Shown: positions 51,491 through 62,800 of the stretch, in pieces
Numbering within the stretch: position 1 is the first letter of the stretch
Layout of the letters: each line of letters begins with the position of its first letter
Assembly: GCA_963920705.1 (NCBI GenBank)
Contig: OY987228.1
Location: 16,041,187-16,105,186, forward strand
From: Odiellus spinosus
Lineage: Eukaryota; Arthropoda; Arachnida; Opiliones; Phalangiidae
Direction: 5' to 3'
DNA length: 64,000 nt
The notes under the pieces: model-generated
What the model was told of the DNA's origin: nothing
What the model saw: the letters and a program-made list of their open reading frames with translations, nothing else
The model's database searches: none
Translations under genes and position numbers: made by a program

Positions 51491-52040
51491 TGGCTCTTTC
51501 CACAAATATACTTGTTCTCACTTCGGCTTTTACCCTGGTTCGTGTACTAACACCGCAAATGAAGCAAGTCTTTGACAGGGGCCGAACACAACTGTGCTTT
51601 ATGGCAATAGTGTTTGATGACGTACGCTTTCGTGGTAATTGCGACGTTGATGGCTGAGGTATTGGTGACGGTGATGGATTAGATACTGTGGACTTTGTTG
51701 GTTCAGGTACTGTGGACGTTGATGGCTCAGGTACTGTTGACGTTGATGGATTAGATACTTGCGTCATTTGTCTTCGTTTTTGTGGTGAAGACGATGACGT
51801 TGAAGAGCCATGATCACTACTGAAGGACGATTTGCTAGCATTTAAGAACGTTTGAAACTTTCGTGACAGACCCGAGCACTTTAAACAAATCTTCGTTGTT
51901 TTGCTATTAATTACAAGTGGTAATAACCCTTTACTAAAACGAAGAAAACGAGCAAAGCCAGCCTTTACGTGAGTGTCTATACCTCTACTTGTACTATTGG
52001 TAACTTTCCGATTGCACGCGTAACATGTATTTGGAGCCAT
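49847..52040 (-). pseudogene. DDE_Tnp_4-type transposase with SWIM-like finger, full length but frameshifted
   Basis: Intact, it would be about 730 residues starting at the internal Met of MAPNTCYACN (52040). An upstream Met at 52100 adds 20 residues. Counting from the 52100 Met, the order is: a C4 module (C26, C29, C72, C75; ZAD-like); a Ser/Thr/Pro-rich linker with PSTSTVPEP repeats (about 91-160); a C2CH module (C179, C182, C213, H216; THAP-like but shorter); a helix-turn-helix (about 303-349); and a DDE nuclease with D390 (IVDGTY), D472 (LADRGF) and E521 (WPVEVRNG). After the break comes a C-terminal CxCx9CxH. The break is an 8-base A/T run (50498-50505), which is 7 bases in the right copy. 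It shifts the frame after about residue 533, just past the catalytic E. It would cut and paste its own element in the nucleus. Family assignment (Harbinger/ISL2EU-like) is inference from motif pattern. Confidence 0.88.
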
Positions 52041-52184
52041 CTCCAAATTCCAAGTGACTCTCACATTGATGTTATTGATAAGGAAAGTTCTTAAGATCAT
52101 GGTTCAAACCAGATATTACAATTTTTTTAATGTTTATAAAAGCAGGTTTAATTATTTTTCGCCAACCTGGCTGGCAAAAAATAT
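51491..52184. other. Centre of the transposon palindrome
   Basis: The part from 51491 to 52040 encodes the N-terminal zinc module, the Pro/Ser/Thr-rich linker and most of the C2CH module of the left copy, all of which the right copy lacks. The part from 52041 to 52184 is the only DNA between the two divergent frames. It is AT-rich, with no terminal inverted repeat that I can match to the outer ends. It would have to hold any promoter that serves the copies. Confidence 0.7.
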
Positions 52185-53827
52185 TATTTATTCATCGGGA
52201 CAACCGAATGTGCTCCACGCACCTCGTTAACGGAGAGCTTCCCACCGAAATAATTGCTGGAATTCAGGTTTCCGCTAGATCAACCATTATGACTGCCACG
52301 GACATTGAGCAACTATTACAGGACCTCAGGAAATGTGTTAACGACCTACGGACGCCGAGCTTTGACAATTTCATACAAAGTGATGAAGACTGTAAAGTAT
52401 TAACTTCATTGTCCCTGCACGAGTTCCTAGAGTTGCATTCGACTATTGAGGACATTATTCGTACCATCAGATGCTGTTCGTCGAAGACAGCTCTAGCAGT
52501 ATTATTGGTGAAATTACGATTGGGTATCTCCAATAAGGTGTTATCAACTTTATTTCATTTAACTGAAAGATCGGTATCAAACACGGTAAAAGCGGTTATT
52601 ATGGCTTTATCGGAGCATTTCGTGCCACATCATTTTGGCCTGCAACACTTATCACGTGACAATCTGATAACAAACCATCAATCTGGAGCAGCAGTAAAAC
52701 TCTTTGCTAACAACAAGCCTAATTGTCTTATTACCATTGTAGATGGCACCTATATCAAGGTTGGAAGATCCAAGGACTATACCGTTCTTCACAAATCCTT
52801 CTGTGTGCACAAAGGCCAGCATATCCTCAAGCCAATGTTAATGGTAACAACTACGGGTTACATAATAGATATAATCGGACCCTACTTTGCTAATGGCCGC
52901 AATAACGACGCGCGCATTTTAAACCATTCTATCAAAAAGAGAGAAGAACTCCAGTCTTTCTTTCAAGTTGGTGACGTTGTACTGGCAGATCGCGGTTTTC
53001 GAGACTCCAACAGCGTACTGACTGAACTGGGTGTGGATTTACAAATGCCTTCGTTCTTGTCTAAAGTCGAGAAGGAAGTAAACACGCAAGAAGTTAATCG
53101 TTCCCGACAAGTAACGTACCTCAGGTGGCCGGTTGAAGTTAGGAATGGGCATTTGCAGACGGTGTATCGTTTTTTTCAAAACCGTATACCTGTGCATATG
53201 TTACCATTAGTTCCGGAACTTCTTCAAATTGCTGCTGCGCTGTTGAACGCCTACCACCCGGAGTTACATCTTAAAGGTTCCTGGGAAGACTCCGTCGAAA
53301 AAATGCTGGCAGTCTCTACGAAAGAAAATCCTCTTAAGGAAGTAGTTGAGCGCGATAATCTGCTTCGCAAACCGTCTAAATGGCAACGAATTGAGGATAG
53401 TGAATTTCAAGACTTCCCTGTACTTCGTGAAAGTGATGTACGTGAGGTGGTAATGAGCGACTTTAAAACGAAACGCGCTGAATCTTATGTGGCGTTGACT
53501 ATAGAGAAATCCGGCTCTTTCAGCGTCGAAGTGTCCAAAGTTGAACATGACTTAATTCGTATACGCTTGCCTGGTCAATTTTCCACCTTAGCTGTTCACC
53601 AAGCTCTAATTCGTTATGTACCGAACGGGACAGGTGCAAATGCCATTAAAGGCTGGTATTGCAATTGCAAAGGTGGTAGTTTGACGATAGGTACTTGTGT
53701 TCACGTTAGCAGCGTAATCTGGTATCTTGGTTATCGTCGCCATGAAGATCTAGGCAGTTGGTACCAGTCAAAATTGCGTGTAGTGTGTGAAGATGCCACT
53801 GAGCTTGAACTACCAGACATACGTTAA
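52130..53827 (+). CDS. DDE_Tnp_4-type transposase with SWIM-like finger, 5'-truncated
   Basis: A 565-codon open frame with an unbroken catalytic region. From codon 19-20 on (52185) it matches the left copy. The first 18 or so codons (MFIKAGLIIF...) come from non-homologous centre DNA that happens to be in frame. It keeps only the C28/H31 half of the C2CH module, the helix-turn-helix (about 118-164), the DDE residues D205, D287 and E336, and the C-terminal CxCx9CxH (C511, C513, C523, H525). It lacks the N-terminal zinc module and the linker, which are likely DNA-binding or regulatory parts, so it may be catalytically complete but unable to recognise ends. Against the left copy I read seven amino-acid changes (S to G, R to G, G to V, Q to E, V to L, P to S, R to L), all outside the DDE triad. 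I am sure of the transposase, and less sure that it is expressed. Confidence 0.88.
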   Translation: MFIKAGLIIFRQPGWQKILFIHRDNRMCSTHLVNGELPTEIIAGIQVSARSTIMTATDIEQLLQDLRKCVNDLRTPSFDNFIQSDEDCKVLTSLSLHEFLELHSTIEDIIRTIRCCSSKTALAVLLVKLRLGISNKVLSTLFHLTERSVSNTVKAVIMALSEHFVPHHFGLQHLSRDNLITNHQSGAAVKLFANNKPNCLITIVDGTYIKVGRSKDYTVLHKSFCVHKGQHILKPMLMVTTTGYIIDIIGPYFANGRNNDARILNHSIKKREELQSFFQVGDVVLADRGFRDSNSVLTELGVDLQMPSFLSKVEKEVNTQEVNRSRQVTYLRWPVEVRNGHLQTVYRFFQNRIPVHMLPLVPELLQIAAALLNAYHPELHLKGSWEDSVEKMLAVSTKENPLKEVVERDNLLRKPSKWQRIEDSEFQDFPVLRESDVREVVMSDFKTKRAESYVALTIEKSGSFSVEVSKVEHDLIRIRLPGQFSTLAVHQALIRYVPNGTGANAIKGWYCNCKGGSLTIGTCVHVSSVIWYLGYRRHEDLGSWYQSKLRVVCEDATELELPDIR

Positions 53828-54467
53828 ACGTAGAAAACCTTAGCGTTAAATGAATAATTTGTCCGTTTTATACAAGTGTGTTTTGTTTAATATGAAATAA
53901 AAATTGAAGATACTACTCCAGTATCTTCTAATTGGTATGATTTCTCTATTTATTTTTCGAGTTTCTTATACACCAAAGACTATTCAAGTAAGCTATATAG
54001 TCTTTGCACGGCCCCTGTAAAGCTAGCAAAAGCCTACTGCATGAATGCTTGACAAGTGGAACACTTCTACAGGCGTTTTCGAGGATTTCGAGGCATAGTA
54101 GACCAAAAATATACGAATTTCATTTTGCCGCCAGCACTATACCCGTGGCAGTTACAAAATAATTCTTTCCTAATATTTTCCTAACATAATTATGAATCTA
54201 AAATAATAACCGTTCAAGATTTTCGTGTGGGGGAAGGCTTTCATATCCGGCACGGAAGTCTTAGATTCTTCCTATTCTTTACATTATGGAAGAAACCTTC
54301 CATTCGTTGTAATTCCCAAAATTTACAGTTGTGAGCTCGAATTTTAGCTTTAAATTATCCCCCAACTACCCTATTTTAATAATATAATACGAATTTATCA
54401 TAAAAGAGACGAAAATTTTTAACATTACGTGGACCCAGACTCTTATGGGGAGTTGCTGTTGTTCTTT
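52185..54467 (+). repeat. Right arm of the transposon inverted repeat
   Basis: Reverse complement of 49207-51490 at about 99.5% identity by eye over the coding part. It includes 640 bp of 3' flank beyond the stop. Outside 54467 the sequence no longer resembles the flank of the left arm. Confidence 0.97.
53896..53901 (+). terminator. Candidate polyadenylation signal of right copy
   Basis: AATAAA about 70 bases after the stop codon at 53825-53827, followed by an agatact...agtatct hairpin. Position and spacing suit a eukaryotic transposase mRNA. Confidence 0.5.
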
Positions 54468-57240
54468 ACAAAGATAATAATAGAAGCGAAGTGATTTATT
54501 CTTTCCTCATTAGTTAATTGCTACTTTTGTTAACTGGAGCTCAAGAATCGTAATAAACATTCTCAAAAGCAATTTCAAGGGAAATTTGGCTAATTAAAAG
54601 TCATCTTAGATGGGAATTCATCTTCAGTCATTAATTGGTACGTTCATTAATAGTCAATTTAACTAAGTGCATGATTGCTATAAATTATTTATATTCTTTA
54701 ATTTGATGAAATTCAAATTACTCGAGTACCGGTAATAAATATTTAAATTTAAATACGGCCATAAATTTAGATAAATTAAATTTCACAATTAGTTCAAACA
54801 GGGAAATTTCGAACAAAAAAATCAATGCGGTCTTATACCATACCCATCACATCTTTATTTCGAATAAAGATTTTTTCCTTAACTATGAACATTACAGTGA
54901 AATTAAACGTGCCCCTACACGTACCTCTTTCTCCTTTCCTTCATCTTAATGGCCTCAAATTAATTCAAGTTGCGATTAAAATTGCAGCACGTTAAAACCT
55001 ATATACCAGGTGGTTCAGGCGCGAGAGATCAAATCGTAGATATAGAAGCGTATAGATTCGTTTATTGATGAAATCTGAAACTGTTTCGTATCGCGTGTAT
55101 AGTCGCGTGTTTTTGGAACTCTATACCATATAGATAGCCCTCGATAAGACATTTACCAAAATCCCCGAAGCGCCTATGTTCAAGACGTAGTTTGTTAAGG
55201 TCGCTAATAAGATACGAAGGGTGTTCCACGGCCTACCCTACCCTTCCTTAACCCCTTTTCTATCGGAAAGATCCTTTAGCCGCCTTGGTCGTTAAATCGA
55301 CGCTCGATATCGGAATTGTTAAGTCCGGTAGCCCCTTGTCACGTTCACCCGATGGACAGCCTTGCACCATCGCTCCGGGCCTCCTAATGCCCCGTCCATT
55401 TCGAGTGAGAGTGAGTGAGAGAGAGCGAGAGGATATTTTCGGCCAATCTATACACGCTAGGTATATATCGCGGCTATTCCCACACCCCTGGGGACAAGCG
55501 GCTATTGATCTGATTTCGAGAAGACGCCTAACTCCCGTATTATGGCGAGAAGGATATTATATATAGGAACCCAAATCTCCCTATGGTTAGCTGTACTTAA
55601 CTCGGGAGAAATTAGCCGCTTTTAACTAATTGTGGCTTACGGCGAATCCTTATCCACCTCCCCCCGTTTTTGCAGGTTCCAATTGGTGATGGATTATAGT
55701 AATTTTGCGGTGTCATAATGGGAGTATATGGATCTAAAATATCCCTAATGTGAAGGTATAATCTCTTATATTCATGATGACATCAAGATCCTATGTTCTC
55801 GGTCAATTTGTTCCTGTTTTTAATCCTAAACTTAAGGAATCGATAGAAAAAAGTCACTCATTTCAAGGATTCATTTCCCGTATTAAAATTCAATATAGGT
55901 GAGACATCGTTGCAACCTTGCCATCAAGTCATTGCCAACAAAATTTAATATTCATATTAATTTATTTTCAACGAACGTATGAAACTATGATAGACCTTGT
56001 CGTGAATAAATAATTCCCTTGGTGTACTTAAACGCTCCAACAATAATATTTTTATAAAAAAAAAAAAAAAAAAAAAAATACTTTTCCTAAGTATGAAACG
56101 AATTTTTAAAATTTCTCATTTGTATCTGGAATATTTGAAATTAGACTCAGTGAATGATCAAGGAAGAATCTCATGGCACACGCGCGGTATTTCATATAAA
56201 TTTGAAAGCTTCCAATCTCCATGCGCAACGAGAATTTTCTCAATAGCGCGAGAATTATTAAAACATGCATCGTGATTGGTTAAGGAGTCCAATCTTAAAT
56301 TTCCCAAATGACGATGAAATTCTCCTCTTTCGGAAAATATAATCCTTAAAGATTTGGTAGTTTCAAGACAAAACGCCCAAAATAAAAAGTACTTGTTTAA
56401 GGGTTTAAATATCACTTAAAAAAAAAAAAAATCCTTTCGAATCCTAATTTAAACCAACGGTTCTTAACAATGATAGCCCATGGGCTAAATTTTCAAGTTT
56501 GTTTTTATAAAAATTATCTGTAAACCTTTAAGACATTTGTCCCACCCCTCCTCTCTTGTCAACTAAAAAATAATAGTAAATACAGACAGCAGGATTCGAA
56601 ATCAATCTGTATACTAACAGAAGAACAGGTGTCCCGTGACGGCTTATACAATACTTTATAGAAAGACAAGGCCCAGATAAAAGCATGTAGACAATAGTCA
56701 TTTCTACATACGTTTCACTGGAGCTTATAAAAGAGTGACTTTAAAACTTTGACAATTCGGGTGACGTACAACGCGACGAAAGAAATAAAAAATAAAATTC
56801 AAACTCTTTCCACGAAGTTGTTTATTTATAATATTTTTCTCTTTCTATCCTACCCTTGTGTATGTGAAGGAAAAAGTTCAGTTCTTTTGTCTAAAAACTC
56901 GAGGATTTCCTGTTTAAGACGGGATTTTTATCTATAGCCTAAAACAAAAAACTTAAAAGCTTTGGAGAAAAAAAAAAAAAAAAAAAAAATCCGAAAATAA
57001 AATTCGGTTTTTTTGGTCGTCTTTCAACTTTAACAAGTTTCAACTTTAACAAGTGAAATTGAAAAAAACAAAAGATAAAATAGAAGTAAATCTCTTTAAA
57101 TCAACGTTATATTTGGAGAAAAATACATCCTAATATGTCAACATATTCCTTTCCTGGGAATAGTACAAGAATTTAAAATTTCAATTCCAAATTTATTTTT
57201 CCATTCTAAAATAAATCTCAGGTGAGCACTTCCTCTTATC
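54468..57240. other. No recognisable gene
   Basis: AT-rich with a G+C-richer block at 55020-55570 whose 93-codon plus frame is unrecognised. Poly-A runs lie at 56056-56078 and about 56969-56989. I see no RNA gene. Confidence 0.5.
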
Positions 57241-57247
57241 ATGTTTG

Positions 57248-57562
57248 CAAGAATCCATTCAGGCTCCATAAGAATATGGGAGCATAGCTTTAGCCTCTGG
57301 TACCATCCTCCCAAACTTTGTATAACAAAAGTTCGTCTGCAATTTTCGCAAAATTTGTACGCTTAGATCTTTTTTCGGTCGGCTCCATTTTTATTTCCCA
57401 AAATATTATGTCAAGGTCGTTAGTGGCACGGGTAAATAATAGATGTCAGGAGCCATTTGAAAAAATCAATTCGAAGCAGACGAACTTTTGCTACAAAGTT
57501 TGGGAGGATGGTTATTGAGTCGCGGCCCTCCCATATTCTTATGGAACCTGAATGAATTCTTG
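57248..57562 (-). mobile_element. 315-bp foldback MITE, copy 2, with 7-bp target duplication
   Basis: The ends read caagaatccattcaggctcc and its complement (with one change near the right tip). The perfect direct repeat atgtttg flanks it (57241-57247 and 57563-57569). Its left end matches the complement of the right end of the copy at 29146-29462, so it is inserted in the opposite direction. The interior keeps the same gagccgaccgaaaaaagatc segment on the minus strand. The two copies look roughly 90% alike. Frame 57318-57518 is a by-product. Confidence 0.93.
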
Positions 57563-57569
57563 ATGTTTG

Positions 57570-59625
57570 TTATATTTTATTACGCCTACTGTACGTAGGA
57601 CATCATGAGATCCAAGGTATTGTATTTCGTACAAAAGTACAAATAAAACAATATTCCTATATTAGACCTTTAAATAAAACTATTTTCAAAGTTTCAACGT
57701 GGAGAAATAAACCATGAAGACGCGTACACTTAAAGGTGATCAATACAGCGCTTTCGCTATGCTAATAGTGGTATATGTTTAATATATTGTATAGATATAC
57801 TTGCTCCAAGGAAAAAAAGGTTTTACTTAAGGAAATATTTCAGTATAAACAAAAGTCTATCACTTCATTCCATAATACTATCAGCAAAGAGCCTGTTAAA
57901 GGTATTACTACTAGCTCATCACTTAAAACTAGCCAAAAAAAATCATCACCCCTGTTTGGCTCGAGTGGTTTGGAATCTTCCTCGATATTTTGAGTCGGAA
58001 GAGAGGGACGGAATTTAGGCGGGCCGCGCTTGGCTGTATTGTCTTCCGATTCACTATTTACACGGCGACTGCGGTCGCTAGAGTATCTCGAATCAGAATA
58101 TGCCGGTATATTTACCTGGACCTTAGCTGATAGTATTGAGCTACGGGGCGTTGTTTACTTTTATGGAATAAAAGTGATAGACTTTCGGTATAAATTAATT
58201 AAAATTTAAAATTCATTATATTTGTACTTTACTAAACAATTATAAATAATATATTTTTTAATTCCATATTAAGCTTATGGTTTATTACATTAGTACCAGG
58301 ATATATAAAACTTTTGTTTATGCCACGATCCATTTAAATACCAAATAAACCCTAACGGATATAAACAAACCGACTTTTCAGCTCATATTTCAGTATTATT
58401 AAGTAAACAATCCTTTCGTATAATACACTCTCGGAGTTTGACAGTTTGTCCGTCAGAACTAAAATAAACCGAGTCCAATAACGGTATACGACTCCTAGCA
58501 AGCTTAAAGGCGGATGTTTCACTTGGACTCACTTTTCATTATACTCGACTAACCTCTCCGAGAGTCTTATATCAAAAGATAGTGGTATAAAAATAAGCCC
58601 CAATGCCCAAACTCAATTTTGAGACCCTCGGGCTTTTTCTTCCTACAGGGACTATCGTAAGGCTCTAAAGTAGGTAATAAAAGGGGCAAAAGGGGTAAAA
58701 GAGGGGTTAGGTAGAGATATGGGTATAACCGACCCAAGTTTTGTCGACTGCGGGGTGCGGGTTTGACTCGTTGCGTCGCGATAAACGCTTCAAGCGCACC
58801 GACCTATGGCCAAAAGTGTATATAGGAGAAAACTAAAGGTACCCGGGGTGTACACCCTCTCTACTAGAGAGGAGAGTGAACAGAAGCGTGAAACGCACCC
58901 TTTCCTTCGCCTACAGTCTTCCGTATAGGTTAGGAAACTTAGGCCTTAGATATATAGGGTAAACTGGGAACGTATACCGAGCGAAGGTTGAAGAAGCTTA
59001 AAGTCCTTAACAAGGAGCTCGAGAAAGTATTCGCCCCGTTGCCCAAAGCAATCATCTCGTCTCTATTCGACCAACTATATATACCGGTATATAGCCCTCT
59101 ACCGACTCTTTCGTCCCTAATATATAGGCAAACCTATAATAGGTAAGGCATCGTCGATTCTATAAGCGGCTTAGCAACCACAGGCGCCAGTGATAGTTTC
59201 GTAACCCCTTCGCTTTAAAACAGGAATCAGTCTCAAATGAATTTCAATCTAATTTCGCTACCAATATATAATGTTCTTCTCATTATATAAGAAGAGTATA
59301 GGAAAAGACGTGGTTAAAGGACAAGTATGATTTATATTGACGTTTTGACTAACAATATAGAGTCCGATAGAGTATAAGTACGTCAAAATCGGACAGCGCA
59401 TGAAGTATATATTGATTTTTGAAGTTCAACTGTAATGTATATAAAATATCTTGATTTCCCCGAGGAGTTGCAAGAAAAGTTTTAAAATTATCACTTTCAC
59501 TTTCAATAAAAAATTTTAATTTATAAATTACCACTTTGTTAATTTTATCAGAGTAAACAGTAATTTATCATTACCCTGATAATTTACCAGGTAAATTAAA
59601 ACCGACTACGCAATTAGGTAACTGA
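57570..59625. other. No recognisable gene
   Basis: AT-rich to 58500, then a more G+C-rich block at about 58540-59200 with small palindromes (gggtgtacaccc near 58848, tatataccggtatata near 59076). No frame there is recognisable. Confidence 0.5.
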
Positions 59626-59820
59626 CATAAAAGGGTCTAGCGACCAATGACATTGATCGATGGCCCATATATGGGGAATGCAGGATCTCCATGAATTCAG
59701 CTAAGCCTATTTTTTGGGTAATTTTTAAATGTATTTAGAGTTTAATATTTGTTTGTGTTTTTAAACGATAGGAATCGATAAAAAAAAACACTTTATGTTA
59801 GGTTGCATTCTCCCTTTAAA
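59626..59820 (+). repeat. Dispersed element related to 3411-3665
   Basis: It contains a gggtctagcgaccaatgacat motif resembling the inner arm at 3530-3545, then caggatctccatgaattcag followed by ctaagcctatt as at 3561-3592, then taaacgata and ggttgcattctccc. Only one arm of the hairpin is clear, so it is a partial or rearranged copy. Confidence 0.65.
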
Positions 59821-62800
59821 GAAAAACCTTTTACTTTCCCTTTAAAATAAAGGTACAGAACCGAACGAGTCCCTTATCCCGTTCATCACCCACTTCAACC
59901 AATTTTAAATTTTCAACGTTATAAATCTAGATTAATTTTCAACGCAAGATATATATAGTAAATTTCCAAGAGTAATTTTTTCTCTTACATTTTTTCATTC
60001 CTTTTATTAATCTTCCCGAGTTAACAAGCTTTTTTCGTTTTATAATATTCTCGGTGAGGTAGGATTTTAAGTTTTCGTCGTTGGGCTTAATCCTATACTT
60101 CATTACCGAGATTATTTTTCCTCTACACTCTTCCCACTTCTTCCCTCTTTTTTCTCTTAGCTATAGGTCCGTCTTAGATATAGGCCGTATAAGACTACGG
60201 TTAAAGGTAGGGCGAAAACGAAAAAATATATTTGATTAGAATTTAAATCGCACGAAAGCAATCAGTAAATCGTTGAACTAATTAAAAAAGGATCGCGTGA
60301 ATATGGATTTGATTAATATACTTTGTTCACTGTCTTAAATTTTAGACGTAATGAAGTGAAATGATAAGGAGAAAGGAAAGCTAATAATAACGTCAATAAT
60401 AAATCATTAGCCGGTCAAATTTTAACAATATCCTCAAAACTCTAGTTAAAGTAAATTTCGAAATAATCAAAAACTGAATAGTTTGGAATAATTTCATAAA
60501 AAATTGAGCTTAGCCCGTAATAAGGGTGAAAAACAATAAATTGTATATACTCTCAGAGGTTTATCGGAGAGTTAAATTAAAAACAAGAAACCAGTTTGAA
60601 GTTATTTAAATTAATATTAATTCACAATAATTAATGGCATATCCAAGAATTCAATTAATTACAGAAGGAATTATTAAATTTTACCCTTCGCTCGCAAAAT
60701 TATTTAATTGCTGGTTATCTCCAGCAAAAATACGTGGGTGGTTTGATGTTTCCGCGAATATGTGTTCCGAGAAAATATTTTTTAGCTCATTCACTTCGTC
60801 ATTTAAGTCGATGAACGTCAAAAAGACGACAATTTGGGTAGCCAATAATATACAGCGTCGCTTTGACTGACGTTAGATTAATAGACCTATGTATATAGGT
60901 GGCATTGAAGAAAGACTAAAACCTATATTCTTGTTCGAACATTCGAGCTTGATTTAAAAGAAATGAATCCAATAAAAACACTTTTCTCATTCCCTTTAAC
61001 GTCGTGGAAAAGTGGAAGAATATTTTCTTGCCAGAAGAGAACCTACCGCTCCGTTCGAGAAAGAAGGGAAGAAAAGAGAGCCTCCTCAAATTTACATATA
61101 AAAAGGCGTTTTCTGGTTTTCTTTTGGAATTTTTTTTTTTAGTCTCTTTCCTAGGGGATACCTCGAAATTATTAAAACGTTTTGGGGCTAGAATTTTAAA
61201 AAGAATAGAAACTTTACTTCTCAGCGTTTTTTCTCATTTTCGTTTTTTAGTTTGCACCTCCTTCATAATACAAGTACCCTCGTATCGCTAAGTCTTTCTT
61301 TTCTTACAGATACATTGAAGTCTTAGATTTGTGCTGAATATTCAAACTTATTCCGACACTCCCCCTATAAGTTTCTTTCTTTCACAAGTCGCGTAATTAT
61401 TTTTTACTAAGTCTCTTTTTTATACTTTTCGTTAAGAAGAAAAAAAAAGGCCAAATTAGTTTCGGAGATGTAACAGAAGATTTGAAAGAACGAGGCATCA
61501 ACGGAAAGAAATGAATATTAAATGTCGTTGGCCCTCTCGAAATTATTGTTACGATTTCGAATTTTTAATTAAAAAATATTTCGTATTTTGATTCTGGCGA
61601 ATTTTAACAAAGAGAGACTGAGAAACCAATTAATATTAAAAATGGACACCTATCTTAATAGATGAAGATTTTAACGCCAGATTTTGTTAATCAAGTTCAT
61701 CTATTGAGCCTGTCACCATTTTTTCTAATTATTATTGATTAAAATTCTAGTTTTAGACCAAACAAAATGACGACATAAAATCAATTAGAACATGATCTTA
61801 TAACAAAGCCTAGCGCGTTTCATTGTCCCTTTAAAATTCACACAAAACAGATACAGGGAGGGGGCGGGTCCCATCCATAAGACTAAGCGGTTCTATTTAT
61901 AACTCCTGCATGGTAAGAGATCGATAAGTTATAAATCATGTCGAATAAGAAACAAAAAGAAGAATCAAAAGCAAACTAGAAAAGGAATTGCCATTCTTTC
62001 TCATCTTTTCTCCTACGTCCGTTCGACGCTCTCTCTTCTTCCAAATCTCGCCTCCCAACCAACCAACACTCATCTCTATAGCTTCCGCCGCCGAGTCGGA
62101 AGAGCGAAAACTCCCATCACTGCCGTAAAAAAAAAAGAACAACGTAACCGGAGAAAGGGAAGGAAGAAGTTTGAATCTAAAACTTCAACAAGATTTCCCT
62201 CCTAAAATAAAGGAAGGAGAACAGAGAGGTATACGGTATAAATTTTTCGAACGGAGTATGCACCGCGATCAAAGTTAAGTTCCGCGTAACATTCGGGGCT
62301 TTAAATTCTTCTTGAACGTTGCCAGTGCTAGTAACTGCGGGTGGAACGAACTTACGGGGCAAAAAGGCGGAAAAAGAGGAAAAGAATATTTATTAGAGCG
62401 AGTGAAAGAGACTGCGCGAGTTACGGCGCCTTTCATAACGAAAACGCGACACCAAAAAATGCTTAAAAACATTCGTGGGTAAAAATATCTTAACTAAAGT
62501 TTATTGGAAATAGAAACTGAAATTGATATATTTTAAATATTGAGTCTGAATTTGTAACTGATTGGTCTGGATATAGTTTTAAAATTAGCGAAGAATTGTA
62601 TTATTTTTAGCGAAATCCTTAATATCTGTCACTTTTAATAAGAGTTTAACAAAGTGAACAAATCTGAGGAGAAGTGATATATTACTAAATTATTTAAAAA
62701 ATAGTTCACGCTAACAACTAAAAAAATTATTATTCAAAGGTACTATTATATAAAGCTACTTTCCCAACTTTTAAAATAATTTCTTAAATCTATTTTCACG

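Noticed and set aside
50126..53548. Small frames antisense to the transposase copies (81-94 codons)
   Set aside because: They occur as identical shadows in both arms and are explained by codon use of the transposase.
49207..54467. Palindrome as a simple assembly artefact
   Set aside because: The arms differ by several substitutions and one indel, and the inner and outer boundaries are asymmetric in content, which favours two real copies. Long reads would settle it.
56590..56670. tRNA-like B box (tttcgaatcctg on the minus strand)
   Set aside because: The flanking bases cannot form a T stem and no A box lies at the right distance.
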